The notes under the pieces are model-generated. The model searched no databases. It was not told the origin of the DNA and worked only from the letters and a program-made list of their open reading frames with translations. From NCBI GenBank assembly GCA_963377175.1, contig CAUJNA010000491.1, forward strand, positions 801,072 to 865,071: DNA of 64,000 bases, read 5' to 3'. This DNA is from Effrenium voratum (Eukaryota > Sar > Dinophyceae > Suessiales > Symbiodiniaceae). This document shows, in pieces, positions 1 to 12,825 of this stretch; the first letter of the stretch is position 1, and each line of letters starts with the position of its first letter. Position numbers and translations under genes: made by a program.

Positions 1-611
1 ATCGATGTCCTGCGCTGCGGATGGCCATGCGCTTGGTTGGCCTCCATTGAAAGGTCCAGAGACCTCTCAATGGTAGGTCCTAGGTTTCGTCGCAGCCTCC
101 CAAAAAGGGTTCTCTAAAAACATACCCAGCAAATAGGTACCTGCCCGCCTCAGAGGGCGGAAGTGACCCTGTCCAGAGTGAGAAGGGGTCCCGGTACCTC
201 CTGCTGGGACGAGCCCCCAAACGGCAGCTGACGAGGGTTTCGGGCCCGGAACGTACTGCAGGAACTGTTGGAAAGAGGACTCACCTGGCTGACTTTTCTC
301 TATCGGCGGATGACTAAACCAAAATTGAGGAACTGTGTCATGAAGTTGGCCAAGCTGTACCTGAACATTTCCTGCGTTTGTTTGTCCCCACCCCCGCTGC
401 GAAGTCCGAGTGAAACCTTGAGGGGTGCAGGCCCCAATCGGTGAGCTCGCCATAAATAATGCAGCAAAAAATGCTGCCTCGTTGGCAGGTCTAAGGTCGG
501 ACCTTCGGATTCCCAAGGTACAAGCGAAGCAACTGCAAGACTACTCCTTACTAACCAACGTAAGAAACCCCAACAAGGGGGTTCATTTCCCAAAAGGAGG
601 TTCCTCTAAGA
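1..611. other. Non-coding sequence, nothing recognised
   Basis: No exon-like island, repeat family or RNA gene was seen. Open frames on both strands have no protein-like composition. Confidence 0.5.
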
Positions 612-848
612 ATGATGTGGGCTTTTTGGACTACAATGCACACAACACAGAAATTACAACACACAAAGAACACACATGTCACAACACTCCACGCACACAA
701 CACACCACTACCCAACACCAACACACACCAACACACACCAACACACACCAACACACATCACACACCACACCACACCACCCCACGCGACGCCACGCCACGC
801 CACGCAACGCCACACCAACACACACACACACACACACACATACACACA

Positions 849-887
<39 letters not shown>

Positions 888-2403
888 GCACGCGCACGCG
901 CACGCACACGCACACGCACACGCACACGCACATCTACACGCCCACGCACACGCACACGCACACGCACACGCACACGCACACCCACCAATGAACACACACA
1001 CACACACACCGCACCACACCACACCACGCCACGCCACGCCACACCACACACCACACCACGCCACGCCACGCCACGCCACCCCACACGACACACCACACAC
1101 CACACCACACACAACATACGACACACAACACCATGCCAACACACAACATACTACACACAACACCACGCCAACACACACACACACACACAACACACCACAC
1201 ACACCACACACACACCACACTCACACACACACAACCCACGCACAACCCTACAGCACAAACAACACACAACACCAACACACACCACACACCACACAACACA
1301 CACACAAGACACGCAACGCACCACAGTACATCAGCACACACGCACAACCATCACACACCACACACCAAACACAACACCCCACGCACCACCCAACACCAAT
1401 CAATACCACACAACACAAACAACACACCATGCACCACACTACATCAATACACCCACACACACAAGACACAACACGCCACACACCACACACCAACACACAC
1501 CAACACACATCACACACCACACACCACGCACCATACTACATCAATCACGACAAACAACACCAACACACACCACACAACACACCACACCACACACAACGCA
1601 CCTCGCACCACACTACATCAACACACACAAACAACGCACACCACACCACACCACACACAAAACGCCACACACCACACAACACACCACACCACACACACAC
1701 ACACACAAAAAAACACACACACACACACACCACACCACACTCAACACGCTACACACCACACCACACACCACACACACACACCACACACACACACATACAC
1801 CACACACCACACACCACACACAACACACCACTCACCACAATACATCAACACACAAACACACAACGCACACCACACCACACCACACACAACACGCCACACA
1901 CGACACCACACCAACAGGCACACACACAACACACACACACACAACACACACACAACACACACACAACACACACACACACGACACAACACACACACACACA
2001 ACACCACACCACACCACACCGACACACACCACACACCGCACCACACCAACAAGCACACAACACACACCCACACACACACACACCACAGAAAACACAACAC
2101 CCACACACAACCACCACCACACACAACACACACACACACCACACACACACACAACGCACACCACACCACACCACACCAACACGCACGCAACACACACACA
2201 CACACCACACACGCACACACACACACACACCACGCAACACACGACACACCACACACAGCACGCAGCACGCCACATACCACACCACCCCAGCACGCACACC
2301 ATGCAACACACAACACACACACAACCACAAACACACACACACACACCACATACCACACCACACCAACACGGGCACAACACCGATCACACACACACACACC
2401 GCA

Positions 2404-2435
<32 letters not shown>

Positions 2436-2440
2436 CATAA
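612..2440. repeat. CA-rich low-complexity tract, about 1.8 kb
   Basis: The plus strand is almost entirely C and A with occasional T and rare G, built from short words such as CACAC, ACACC and CACGC. A purer CACG/CGCA block lies at about 846-960. It ends in an alternating TA run at 2443-2466. Lacking G and T, the plus strand rarely forms stop codons, so long His/Thr-rich ORFs open in several frames at once. Those ORFs are by-products of composition. The interspersed imperfect words suggest an old expanded dinucleotide array rather than a fresh slippage product. Confidence 0.9.
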
Positions 2441-5107
2441 ATATATATGTATATATATATATATATGGGCCACTAAAAATCAGACATGTGACAATTCCCT
2501 CGATTCGGCGAATCGAATCAGTCGAGTCGGTCCACAGTGCAGTTCTCCAAGTCAGACCTCACGGGGAATGGGTCCAAGGCTTTGCCGTTGAGAAAAGGAT
2601 CTGAAAAAGGAGTTGGGTGGCAGGCCTTTTTTGTGGAGGGGGCCCCAAAATGGCCTCGGTTTTCCTTTTTTTTGAACTCATCTTTCCCTTTGGTTTGACT
2701 TGTGACATGCCCCAGAACCAGAAAGGGGTAAAAACCAAAAGAAAAAAAGCAATCGTTCTTGACGTGGCCCTGCTCGAGGAGCCACGTCCAGCCAGAATTT
2801 ACCGCCATGCTTTCCAAATCAAGGATGTCTGCCCTCGGCAGCGAACGACAGCTCTGGGCTGCCTTTTGCCGCGTGTTATGCAAGAGGAACCTACCCCTCC
2901 CCGAAAAACAAACACTTTGCCTCACACTTGTTTGCCGAGGAAGTCAGGGAGTCAGCACTTTTTACTGATAGTGGTAGAAAATGACAACTCCGATTTTACC
3001 AAGTGGCTTGGTAGGCACGAAGCCTTCCGGCGCTGGGCGAGTCGTGGCAATGCATGTGTACTTCCTTGGCCGCAGTCGTCCAGGCCATCGGACCGATTGA
3101 CTCTCTGAAGGTCTCTGAGGGGAATGGGGCGCGGCCAATCTCAGGCCTCAAAAGGATCACTTTCCGGGCTACACATGGAGCATGAAGGCCATGCCAAAAA
3201 GGTTCGCTCAGTCGAAAAATGATCTCTGCAAGTTGTCCCCAGTACTCTTGAACAATGAGGGTTGTTGCTCACGAGTACTATTTCTCTCTCTCGCTCCCTC
3301 GTGCCATCGGACTCCGTCCCACTGGTGTAGGGCACGAGGCCCACGGGAATGGCGTGACCTCTCCTATTGGTCGATGAGTCATGAAAACTGTAGGTACTTC
3401 CAACCTGCCGCCTGTTGCAACTGCCACACAGCTGTCATATTGCATCCCTGGATGTCTAGCCAAAAATAAAAATAAAAAAACTGGGGAGATTGTTGAAAAG
3501 AGAGCCCCTTTTTGAGTAGTCCTGCAGCACGCAGAGTAGCGTCTTCCGCTGCCAGGTCAATATGTTCAACTCGTCCAGGCCATCCCGACCTCTAAAGGAA
3601 ACCAAAAGGGGCATGGCGGGCACGGGTGGTCAAACCACCGTGGTGGCAGCGGTGGAGCCGCCTTCCACAGTCTCTAAGTATCTACAGGCTGTAAATCGAT
3701 TCAAGGTCCCAGCCATGTGCCCCCGGTAGGTGCCCCCAGCAACATATCAAGGCCCAAATACACAAACATATCACGTGTATACATATAATATATTCACATG
3801 CATACAAGACACAGAGAGACACAGAGAGAGAGAGAGAGAGAAAGACATCTCTATACAAGAGTATGTATACTATACCTACTGGATACATAAAGCATACGAA
3901 ACCCTGGGGCACATGGCGGTACGTCTTCTGCATGGTGCCCTAAGTGGGAAACGAGGTTCTGCCCTGGCCAAAGGAAGAAAGCCACCCTTGGCGCTCGAAA
4001 AGAACCATGGTTGAAGAGAATAGGGAATCAACCCCTAGAACCCTGCGTAAAACCACCCAGCCAAGGGGCATGAAGGTGGTGAGCACGTCCACTTCCACAC
4101 TGACCTAGCTGAATGATCCAGCTTGGTCTCAGAGGATCAGAGGATTTGGACTCACAAGTTGGAGCCCTCAAAGTGAGGCTTGTGTCCACAGGATCACCTG
4201 AAAACCCGAAAAGTTGCAAAATCGATTCATCTTACAGGAAACGGATGCCCATTGGGAACCTCTTAGGGATGTCTTCCAAGGGAAAGCACTAGGACACCGT
4301 TTCCGACCTGGCTCGGGCTGGCGAGAACCCACAGCCAGGTACAACGCCATAGTGAACAATGGGCAAACATTTGTATTTCACCCCGGGGTTTGTACTGCGC
4401 ACTGTTTCCCGGCATGCCTCCACACATAAGGCGGCAAATATCGCCTTGCACAATTCCTAAGGGTATATAATGGCCACTGTTCCGATGGCCCCAGGCCGTG
4501 CGTACATATTATTCTATGAGGATACCATTGTTGGGGTTGCTTTCTGTTGAAGATGGGTTCAGTGAACCTCCAATTAAGGCTCCATATAAATCCCAAGGCT
4601 GCTATCAAAACCCAATGTCAAACCGAATGCCAGTATTCAACGAAGACCAACGTTCTTATCAAAGCAACATGTAAACGAACCAGCAAACCACTACAAGACC
4701 CAAGGATTCATCCAAGCAACAAAGACCAGAGCAATCATGTACCATCTAATGCTTTTTCAAATCGGGGGAGTTCCAAAATGGGACTGAAAAACGCACGTAA
4801 AAAGAGGGCACCGAGCCTCACAAAACACAAAAGCCAGCATGCAATCGGCCTTTATCAGGGCTCCCGATATGTCCCTTTTCAACATCGCCGCGCAAGGTAT
4901 GGAACTTTCACGTTGGCAACTTCAGGAGGTGATGTCTGAAACCAGGGTATCTCCTCACTTAAGTGGATAGGCCAATACAAGTCCAGGAACTTTGATTTAC
5001 CACTAACATGGTCCAAGCAACCCCCCAAAAGTGACTCAAGTCGGAGCCCCGGAACACAGGGAGCGAGTTTCAGGCGGGAGAATGGAGCTGGACTTCTCGC
5101 GGATGAC
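2441..5107. other. Non-coding, with TA and GA microsatellites
   Basis: Holds the TA run at 2443-2466 and a GA tract at 3820-3841. No convincing exon was found. A patch at 3395-3450 reads on the minus strand as a short protein-like stretch but lacks good splice sites. Confidence 0.4.
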
Positions 5108-5239
5108 TTATCCGAGGTCCCGGCAGCATAAGGCGCCGCTGGGAGCTTGGGCTTCCAATGGGTCGGCGTGATCCCCACCTCGCCGGCCAGCGCAGCCGCT
5201 TCAAGGGATTCGATGACCCGAGTTGAACAAAAAGGCAAC
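5108..5239 (-). CDS. Candidate exon, unknown protein
   Basis: On the minus strand the acceptor is AAAAGCAG|GTTGCC and a possible donor is GATAA|GTCATC. The 43 codons read VIESLEAAALAGEVGITP, then a Trp/Pro-rich stretch. No cysteine module is present apart from one Cys near the start. The island is GC-rich against its surroundings. It is the last exon found in the direction of transcription, so it may be near the 3' end of the gene. Confidence 0.45.
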
Positions 5240-7756
5240 CTGCTTTTCGGGTGAACCATGTTTGGTGGATTTTGATGTTGGGTGGATGTTGTTAAGCCAT
5301 GTTTGGTTTTACCATTAGCCTGGTTTTGACCAAACAAATTTCAAAAGGCCGGAGTTCTTGAAACGGCATAACTTCTGGCTTGACTTGGGAGGTTGGGCTC
5401 CGAAATGGTTAGAAATGGTCATAGGTTCATGTGGTAGAAAAAAGGGGACTCATTTTGCGTGACAAGGCTGAAGTGTAGATGGCGCAATTTTTGTATGTGG
5501 ATGAGTAAAACAGAATGCTGAACCATGGAGAGACGCTGCCAACGACTTTCACCCGTGTGTAAGCACTTAGAGTGGATGTTATTTCATTGACAGGTCAGAG
5601 ACCTCCTAGGTCCTAGGGCATCTCAAGGAGGTGAGGGGGGAAGGTCACCCAGTTCCAATTCCTTTAGTCCCCAAGCGAATGAAAACCCAAATGGAAATCT
5701 CCCAGTAAGCCTCCCATTCCAGTTTAAAGGGCTAGCTCTCCCAAATTTGGCCCTACCCTGCAAAAACGACAAGATGTCGCCTCTTCAAGCTACTGATCGG
5801 GGTGCTGAAGTCTGGTGTCACTGTGCGAACCCCAACCCGCCCAAAAAAACACTCAATTGAGTTTCCCCATTGCCCAGTGAGCCCGGTAGAAAAGAACACC
5901 TATTGTGGGGTTGACTGTTTTCAGTTGGGAACCCACCAAACACAAGGGGGCAAACTTCATGGGCAGTTTCCCTTTAACTTCTCCTTCAATCGGCTTCCCT
6001 GTAACCCCACCTGGCGCACCGCAAGGATGGACCCCGTGACCTCAGCCCAATGGCGCATGGTGACGCCAAACGGAAACCCGTTTGAGCGTCCAAAACCAGC
6101 CACTTGGTATGGCTGTGTCAAAGCTTGCGGTGCCTTTGGCAGTGAAAAGCCAAAGAAAACGTGTCACCCGTTGAGCACCTCAAACCCAAGCTGAATGTTA
6201 GGCCTTCAGCCCCATAAAACCGGCTCGGGCCACCTACTGAAACAACCAATGTATCAGCTGCCATAGTAGTGGGTGGAAGGGTACTGCGTTTTTAAGGCTT
6301 TAAATTGGTGGGTGAAAGATGGGTGAGCTCGTGGGGGAAACGCATTGGTGTAGTTTTAGCAACCTTCCATGAAGGCGCATGTGAGGGCTCTCCCTCTTAA
6401 AGGTGCCACCCATTGCATCCCAAACTCAAGAAATGCGGCCTGTGGACCTGCTGGGGAAAGCCCGTTCAAGGAACCCGAAAAGGTCCAACACCGTTACCTC
6501 CTTGTGTGAATACGCCAGTGTTTGCTGACCATGAGTTTTGCGTTTAGTTTTGGGCCAGCCTTCCGCCTTGGATCCCTGCTATGGGTTCACTCTGTGTCCA
6601 TACCGCCAAATTGGTTGAGTCCCCCGCCCCCTTTCCAACCACGCCCCCTGGGAACAGAAGTGCTGGCTGTTTGGATCCAAAGAACCTTGTAAGCCAGGAC
6701 ATCACCGATCAAATCATTTGTGGATTCCAACCTGGGGTTGCCTTCTGGGTGCTAAAGAGTTCGAAGGGACATGACAAACCTATGAGTTGCTCAGCGCCCT
6801 GCCGAAAGGTCAAAGAAAGGAACACATTTCTAGATGCTTCTAAAATTTCAGGGGACCTTGTTGCCTGGCGTGAATTCCAAGACCATCCCGAATGCCAGTT
6901 ACCCCGTGAAAGAATCACAAGCTCATTTGCGGCTTTCAACTCGGGAAGGGTTGCTCGGTCTACCTGCAATTTCCTGACAATCCACCTGCCCCAAGGAGCC
7001 AAACGTCCCTCAGAAAAGGGGCTTAGCTTCCAAAAAGGATGTCGAAGAGATCAAAACATAGGGCCTTCGCTGAACTTTCTGAAGGCTTGGGGCAGCGTCA
7101 ACGTGAAAAGTTTTACCACCAGGACCTGGAACTTGGCAAGCAGAGGCCAGGAACAAACACTTGACTGTGTTCACATGTGTCAAAGCAGCCCCTCCAAGAG
7201 AAGCCACCCGGTATGACTAAACACTATTGGTGTGCTTTTGTGGCTGGCCTGGAGTGGCTCTTGGCTCCTATGACACATATGATTTGTAGTTGCCTCTATT
7301 GTAAAGAACTCCTGCCATGAACAGAAAAGCCACTAATCAACTCAGCAGGTAAGTCGAGGGTGTACGGAAACACTGGCGTGATACTTCAGCAACCTGAATG
7401 AGAAATGGATGCCCTACGCTGCGATTCCATGTCCAAAACAACATCTAGCAACAACAAGCTTAGTGCAGACGGCTTAGTCGGTCTGCCAAGAGGTAAGCCA
7501 CAGGACTCAAGATGTCAAAGCTAACGGTAGCCCAAACACGCCAAAGGTAGGGCGGCTTAACTCAAAACGGAACAGGTCCGCATCAAAGAGAACGTGCGAC
7601 TCACAGGCAAAGTTGGCACAGTCGCTTTCTTGGGGTTCACTCAAGGCCTACAAAAAGCAAAGGAAACCAAGCCGAAATCTGGCTCCAAGTTGTAAGTCAT
7701 CTGTCCGCATAAAGGGCGCCCTTGTGGCTTCACAATTCTCAGGAGCAATGACTCAC
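5240..7756. other. Inferred intron, nothing recognised
   Basis: About 2.5 kb of mixed sequence with no repeat family that I could match elsewhere. ORFs of up to about 210 codons on the plus strand (6581-7216) have no protein-like composition. Confidence 0.35.
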
Positions 7757-7832
7757 TGGCCCGAGTCGATCGGAGTATCGCGCGCCAAGCGGCGCGGTGG
7801 ATTCAAGAGTGGGCACGTCTCAAATTTGACGC
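7757..7832 (-). CDS. Candidate exon, unknown protein
   Basis: The acceptor is CAACCAG|GCGTC and the donor GGGCCA|GTGAGT, a textbook GT donor. The only open phase (phase 1 entry) reads VKFETCPLLNPPRRLARD followed by TPIDSG. The other two phases hit stops, which supports this frame. The exon at 8429-8493 ends in phase 0, so an intervening exon is probably missing. Confidence 0.55.
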
Positions 7833-8428
7833 CTGGTTGAGTCCCCCGATGTTACTGAATTACTACATAGCGGTTTTTTCAAAGGGACACCAACCCTCTC
7901 AAGGAGTCCGTTAGTGCTGGTATTTGTGCCGCACGTCTGTACAAAACGATTGCCGACTATTTGCTGACACGCTGAGTTGACGATGCAGCCAGAAAAGTGA
8001 CTAAACTTCTCGGTTGCTTTTACTCAAGCAATAAAGAAACCTACCCGCACGCTTCGTCAACAGGAGTGCATGACACTCCGTGCATCCTTAATTATGTTTT
8101 TCCATATCCCTGAAACTCACTTCCTGAGTGGATTCGGCCAACCAAAATGTCCAAACCTCTTGCTTGCCATGAAAAACATGTTTCAGCCCCTAAACCCAGG
8201 AAGGGAGAAAACGGGGGCCTCCCTTCCCCAAAAGAAGTTTCCTCTACACATTGTCCGAGCCAAACAAGCATAAAACCTATGAAACCAGAAAAAAGGAGCC
8301 GGGGACCCCTCCCCTCCCCCCCACCAAAAAAAACACACAAAAAACAACTCTACAAATGGGTGAGTTTTTGCTGGCTTCCATGTCAATCTGTGCGCATCCC
8401 AAAAATCGACTCAGCTTGCCACCCTCAC
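7833..8428. other. Inferred intron
   Basis: About 0.6 kb with no recognised feature. By phase, one small exon should lie in or beside this stretch, but I could not place it. Confidence 0.3.
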
Positions 8429-8493
8429 GGTGCCCAGCTCGTGCTGGAAGCGCTCGTAGTAGGTGGTGCCGCTGTCCACGCAAAGCCCCCCAC
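8429..8493 (-). CDS. Exon of cysteine-module gene
   Basis: The acceptor is GGCTTCAG|GTGGGG and the donor GGGCACC|GTGAGG. With phase 1 entry it reads GGLCVDSGTTYYERF, then QHELGT. The upstream exon at 9479-9568 ends with one spare base, so the junction keeps phase and gives an Arg codon. It continues the protein just after a G-T-Y-x-x-C-Y-C module. Confidence 0.62.
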
Positions 8494-9478
8494 CTGAAGC
8501 CGTCCGAAATGGCGAGTTTGGGCAGCAGGAACCTGACTAAGTCCTCCAGTAGAGAGGTTAGAATAAGGGACCTTTTTCTGTAGTCTATTTTAGTACGGGA
8601 ACACTCCCCAAGAAAGAAACGGTCAAAGGGCACCTAGCTGGGGGACCTACCTGACTGAGTGCTTGGGGGGATTGAACCCCTAGCTTTCTGGAGCCAATTA
8701 GAAAGACTGCAATGGAAGTCATGAAAACAGTGCCGCCCTGAAGTTGTGTAAGGGCATTTGGGTGTGTCTTTTTTGGGGGTGTCCTGGTTTCAACAGGGAA
8801 ACCAAAAGGAAACCTGAAGCGCTGTTGTGGGTTCCTGAAGAATAGACACAGCCATTTATCAAACCAAGGTGATCGCCTTTTGGGTTCCCGCAAATTGGAG
8901 AATCCAAACTGGGAGAGAATCCAACAGGTTCAGGTCGAATGGTTTTGGGCAAGGTGTCCTTTTGGCAAAATGTATGGCAATGAGATTCAGGCGAACCAAC
9001 CTGAAACCAGAACATGAGCATGCATATCTGTATATTCATACTCGTGTGTGGGTGTTTGTTTTTGAGGGTATCTTTTTGAGGTATCACAATTTACGGTCCC
9101 TATTCTTTGACATGTGCACATGCACAGTATGTGTACAAGCGTTCTTTCGTGGAACTTTTCCATTGTGAACACCAACCCACCAAAGGTGGCCAGGTGTGGG
9201 GAACAAGCAGCTTACTCCCTATGGAAGTCGCTGACACCAGTCAACATGTCTGCTCGCTCGCCCTCGCTAGCCAGAAGGACCCCGACAAAATATAACCTGC
9301 AGAGGAAGTGTCGCTGGCTCAAGCTGGACTTCACAGTTGGGAAATACCCCTTGATACCAGTGAGCCATACGACTCAGTTGTCACTTCGCAGATTTTCTGA
9401 TGACCAGAGCATGTGCGGCAGCTAGGGAGGCCACCCCACCCCAGCACAGGTTCTTAGAGCAAACTAGATGTTTTTCAC
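8494..9478. other. Inferred intron with a dispersed repeat copy
   Basis: Contains about 8779-8835, which resembles 43308-43360. Both share a core reading CAGGRAAACCAAAAGGAAAC. No exon was seen. Confidence 0.4.
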
Positions 9479-9568
9479 GAGGGCTCCCTGGGGTGTAGGT
9501 CCCGGCTATGCTGAGCTCTGAGCCCACGATGTTGGCACAGTAGCAGATGTGGTACGTCCCAGGTTCGC
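9479..9568 (-). CDS. Exon with GTYHICYC module
   Basis: The acceptor is CGCTTAAG|GCGAAC and the donor AGCCCTC|GTGAAA. Phase 1 entry gives EPGTYHICYCANIVGS, then ELSIAGTYTPGSP. This is one of the clearest copies of the G-x-Y-x-x-C-(Y/W)-C core. It enters in phase from the exon at 11004-11036 (split Gly codon) and leaves in phase to 8429-8493. Confidence 0.7.
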
Positions 9569-11003
9569 CTTAAGCGGGATTCAAGCGCAGGGCCAGCCCT
9601 CAAGTCACAGTATACACTTTGGGGAAGGAGTGCCTGGGGGCAACTGGCTTTTTCGGGGGCAAAACGCAAAAGCTCGAGAAGTGTCAGTCCGACTTAGCCT
9701 CTGCTTCCCACGGCGACATGGTCGACAACATCACCGGAGATCAAGCAATGAGCGTTGGTGGCCAAGAAAGGCACCCACACAAATCCCAAGCACCTTCACT
9801 TTGCATCAGAAGAAAAGGAAAACAGAAGGAAACCCAAACACTCAAGAAGGCAGGCAGGTTCCACACAAGTCTGGTAACATTTTACAGCCGCTTTGCTTTC
9901 CACCCACGAGCCCACCCAATCTTGACGGGTTGATGGGAAACGAGTCACACCAAAGCTCCCATTCAAGGGATGCAACTACAGTGCTTTGTCTTGTTTGGTA
10001 TGTGCACCGAATATATGCCCTTATGTACCCGTTATACCCTTATGTGCCTGCTAGATTTTTCCTACATCATACGGTGTGTGTGTGTGTGTGTGCGCATTTT
10101 AGTGTGTATCCTCATAATCGTGTGTGTTCGACAGCTTGTGGGCCTGCGTGTCGCCGAGACGGCAAGCAACGGCACTCGGATGCTTCAGCTCAGTGTTGCG
10201 GCATCAGGACGGTACTTGTAATGCGGTGTTGTGAAGTTCAGGGGTGGGCCTTGATTTCAATAGGTGCAACACACAATAACACGCAGGTGTGATGGGTGCT
10301 GGGCTTTGGGCAGTGTGGGGTTTGGAATTAATTATTTTCTTGTTCGGCGCCTTAGTTTGACACACACACACACACCCCACGGATTTGGCGATACATAGGC
10401 CGAAGATCTCCCCTTGCCAAACCTCCAAAGCCACCCTTTAGGTCCGGTCCTGCGACTTGAGTCTGGCAAAGAGTTTGGCAGGGCATCATGTGGAATGGGG
10501 TCGGCCTGAGGTGTTGCCAGCCATTTGGGCTCTTTCCGTGTCCTACAGCAGGGCGCATGTGCAGCAAGAGTGTGAGTGAGGAACCTGTCAACGTGGAAGC
10601 TGACGCGGTTTTTTGCCTGCCCCTGAACAACTTGGGGTTGGGTGGGCCCGGGAGGCCCGGGAGGCCTGACTGTGCATTTGTTGCGGTCATTTTGATGTTT
10701 TGTTGTGAGCCGTAGGCAGGCACCACTAAACATTGAACCTGCCTGAGTTGGCCTGGAAGTTCTATGTTAAACTCATGCCGTGACTGGCTACGCAGTGAAG
10801 AGGACTGGTAACGATGCTTGATTCTGAGGGGAGAAGCTGAAGGATGTCATTAACATGGACATTTTCTGGGCTGGGCTGAACATGATACTTTTGGACTCTC
10901 AAAAGCTCCATGATGATAATCGTTGACAATGACACCATGGTCTACCTACACATCCCTCGCGGATGTTTGCCTTTTGACCAGGTTCCATGTTGGTGACGTA
11001 TAC
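9569..11003. other. Inferred intron with GT and CA microsatellites
   Basis: Holds a GT run at 10073-10092 and a CA run at 10360-10374. A short GGCCCGGGAGGC-type duplication lies near 10645-10665. No exon was seen. Confidence 0.4.
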
Positions 11004-11036
11004 CATTCTCTGGAAAGTTGGGCACCACGATGCCTA
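11004..11036 (-). CDS. Small exon of cysteine-module gene
   Basis: The 33-base exon has acceptor TGGGGCAG|TAGGC and donor AGAATG|GTATAC. It reads GIVVPNFPEN in phase 1 to 1. Joined to 9479-9568 it gives VVPNFPEN, a split Gly, then EPGTYHICYC. That parallels VVIFEFGSPQ|APGVYLACYC at 27.2/26.6 kb. The parallel is stronger support than the small size would otherwise allow. Confidence 0.55.
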
Positions 11037-11462
11037 CTGCCCCAAATGTCCGAGGATTGAGCTCGGGCAGGGACCCAACCCCGCGGTGGGGGGTCCGGAT
11101 CCCAGCCGCAAACGGGAGCCAAACAAACATGTAGCAGATGTAGCCAGCTAAGCGGGAACATCCATGTCTTCAGCAAGTTGGAGGATGTTGGAGGTTAAAG
11201 GTTGAATTCTAAATGAAGCCAACACGGTTCCCGATAGTTCCAAACTACAAACACCACCTAGCAACCAAACTCATCTTGGGCCCCAAAAGCGAGACGAAAA
11301 AAATGGGTCTGTCTTTGCTTGTGGGTACCTTTCTTTTTTTTTGGGGGGGGGTTGGCTTAAAAGAAAAACAAAAGGAACACCGCCTTTTGGGGGCCCCCTA
11401 TTTTATTTGACACACACATAGGGACAGAAGAGACGATCTCTCTGGGGTGCCCGGGCGCACAC

Positions 11463-11505
11463 TGGTGATGAGCCAGGTGGCTGCCCAAAGGTCCGGCAGA
11501 ATGGC
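11463..11505 (-). CDS. Small exon of cysteine-module gene
   Basis: The acceptor is ATCTCTCAG|GCC and the donor ATCACCA|GTGTGC. It reads AILPDLWAATWLIT from phase 0 to phase 1, matching the entry phase of 11004-11036 and the exit phase of 11837-11889. An alternative acceptor 21 bases upstream (GTGACCAG) would lengthen it in frame. Confidence 0.5.
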
Positions 11506-11836
11506 CTGAGAGATGTGGACTTTGAGCTGGTCACTGTCTCCGACTTGACGGAAGGAGGGGTTCCTCGGAAGGATTCGCTATGTTTTTCTTGCTCCATGTA
11601 AAGGTGGTGCGTCAATCAAAAGGACTCCCTATATATTTGTCTTGCTCCATATAAAGGGCGATCACCAAGAGGTGCTGGCTGGGTCCAAGAGCTACCCTCC
11701 CACGAACCGCGGAAGGCCCTCTTCGCAAGAACTCATGTAAGTGGCTGAGCAAATGCCAATTGTGGCTTACTCTACCCTGCAACCGCATTCGAAGCATTCC
11801 GGCCGAGAAGAGATACTCTCCTCTTGGAAACGCGGC

Positions 11837-11889
11837 CTGGGGACTGCCGGGCTGTGTGCGAATGCGGAAGCATGAGACAACGTCGTCCC
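11837..11889 (-). CDS. Candidate exon with CAG|GC donor
   Basis: The acceptor is TTCCGTCAG|GGGAC and the donor CCCCAG|GCCGCG, a GC donor. It reads GDDVVSCFRIRTQPGSPQ after phase 1 entry and leaves phase 0. The frame stays open past the donor, so the true end could lie further left. Confidence 0.48.
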
Positions 11890-12703
11890 CTGACGGAAGA
11901 ACTTCGCCGGCGAGCATAAAGAAGCCTGACACTGTCGCGCGAGCCGTGCGTGAAGCTTGTGACCACTAATTACGTCGCTGCGCAGTAGCCTCATTGACCA
12001 CTGATGCCGATGTAGGCGTCTGCCATTCAGGAATGGTAGGCAGGCACATCCAGAAAAAAATGGTTTTGGCCCAACGCGATGATCACCGGCTTTGGATGGG
12101 GAAGGGGGGGGCAGTGGGGATCTCGATTTACACTGGCCCCCCCTTCAGGTTAGCAATGGAGCAAAGCTTTTGAACATGTTGACCTTGTTGGGCATGTGGA
12201 TTTGCAGTGGTCATTGACCTCTTTGGGTTGCTACCTTCAGTCTTGGCCCTTGGTTGCTCATCGGCTTTGCCCAGAAAAGCTCGGAGCTTTTGCCCAGCTC
12301 AAATGGGATACTGTGAAACACGACTGCCAAGCTTATCATGTGCGTGTGCAGAAAAGCAGGTCCTCAGGCAGGGGTCCCCATAGCACCGAAAAAGGCACCC
12401 TCAGAAAAAAAACAGACACCCATGTGTACTCAGTTTTCCATCGACATGTCATATGTTCCTATCTCTTTCCAATAAATCCCCCCCTGACAAAACCACAGAA
12501 CTATGAAAGCTAAGCCTTGTTTTAGAGCTTCTTTACCCCGAATTTACTCCAATTCTTGGCTTTTTCTTCATGGTGTACCCTCAAAGGTGATGAGTGTCCG
12601 TTGAAAGCCAACAGACAACCATTTTAGGGCCCTATTTTGATGAGAAGCGCCACGGTTCTACATCCCCTTCAACCCCTTCCCTGGGCTTGGGCATAAGCCC
12701 TAC
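11890..12703. other. Inferred intron
   Basis: Nothing recognised. The exon at 12704-12825 exits with two spare bases while 11837-11889 needs one, so an exon is probably missing here. Confidence 0.3.
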
Positions 12704-12825
12704 CTGCGAGCTGGGGCAGCGGCATCGGGCTGAATGGTTTGGGGCGTCAAGGCGGAGGACCAGTGCGGGTACTGCCCCCCGTTGATCTCAGCGAGCCGAG
12801 CGCTGAGCGTGATCGGCACCCCCCA
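12704..12825 (-). CDS. Exon of large minus-strand gene
   Basis: The acceptor is CGGCAACAG|TGGGG and the donor GCTCGCAG|GTAGGG. Only phase 0 is open over all 122 bases. It reads WGVPITLSARLAEINGG, then QYPHWSSALTP and an Ala/Pro tail. Two of three phases hit stops, which supports coding. It can join 15583-15683 in phase 0. Confidence 0.66.

Noticed and set aside
425..2604. ORFs of 642, 659 and 435 codons (His/Thr-rich)
   Set aside because: They overlap in different frames of the CA-rich tract and exist only because that strand forms few stop codons.
2467..3108. ORFs of 135 and 163 codons on opposite strands
   Set aside because: Composition is not protein-like and there are no motifs or splice sites in agreement.
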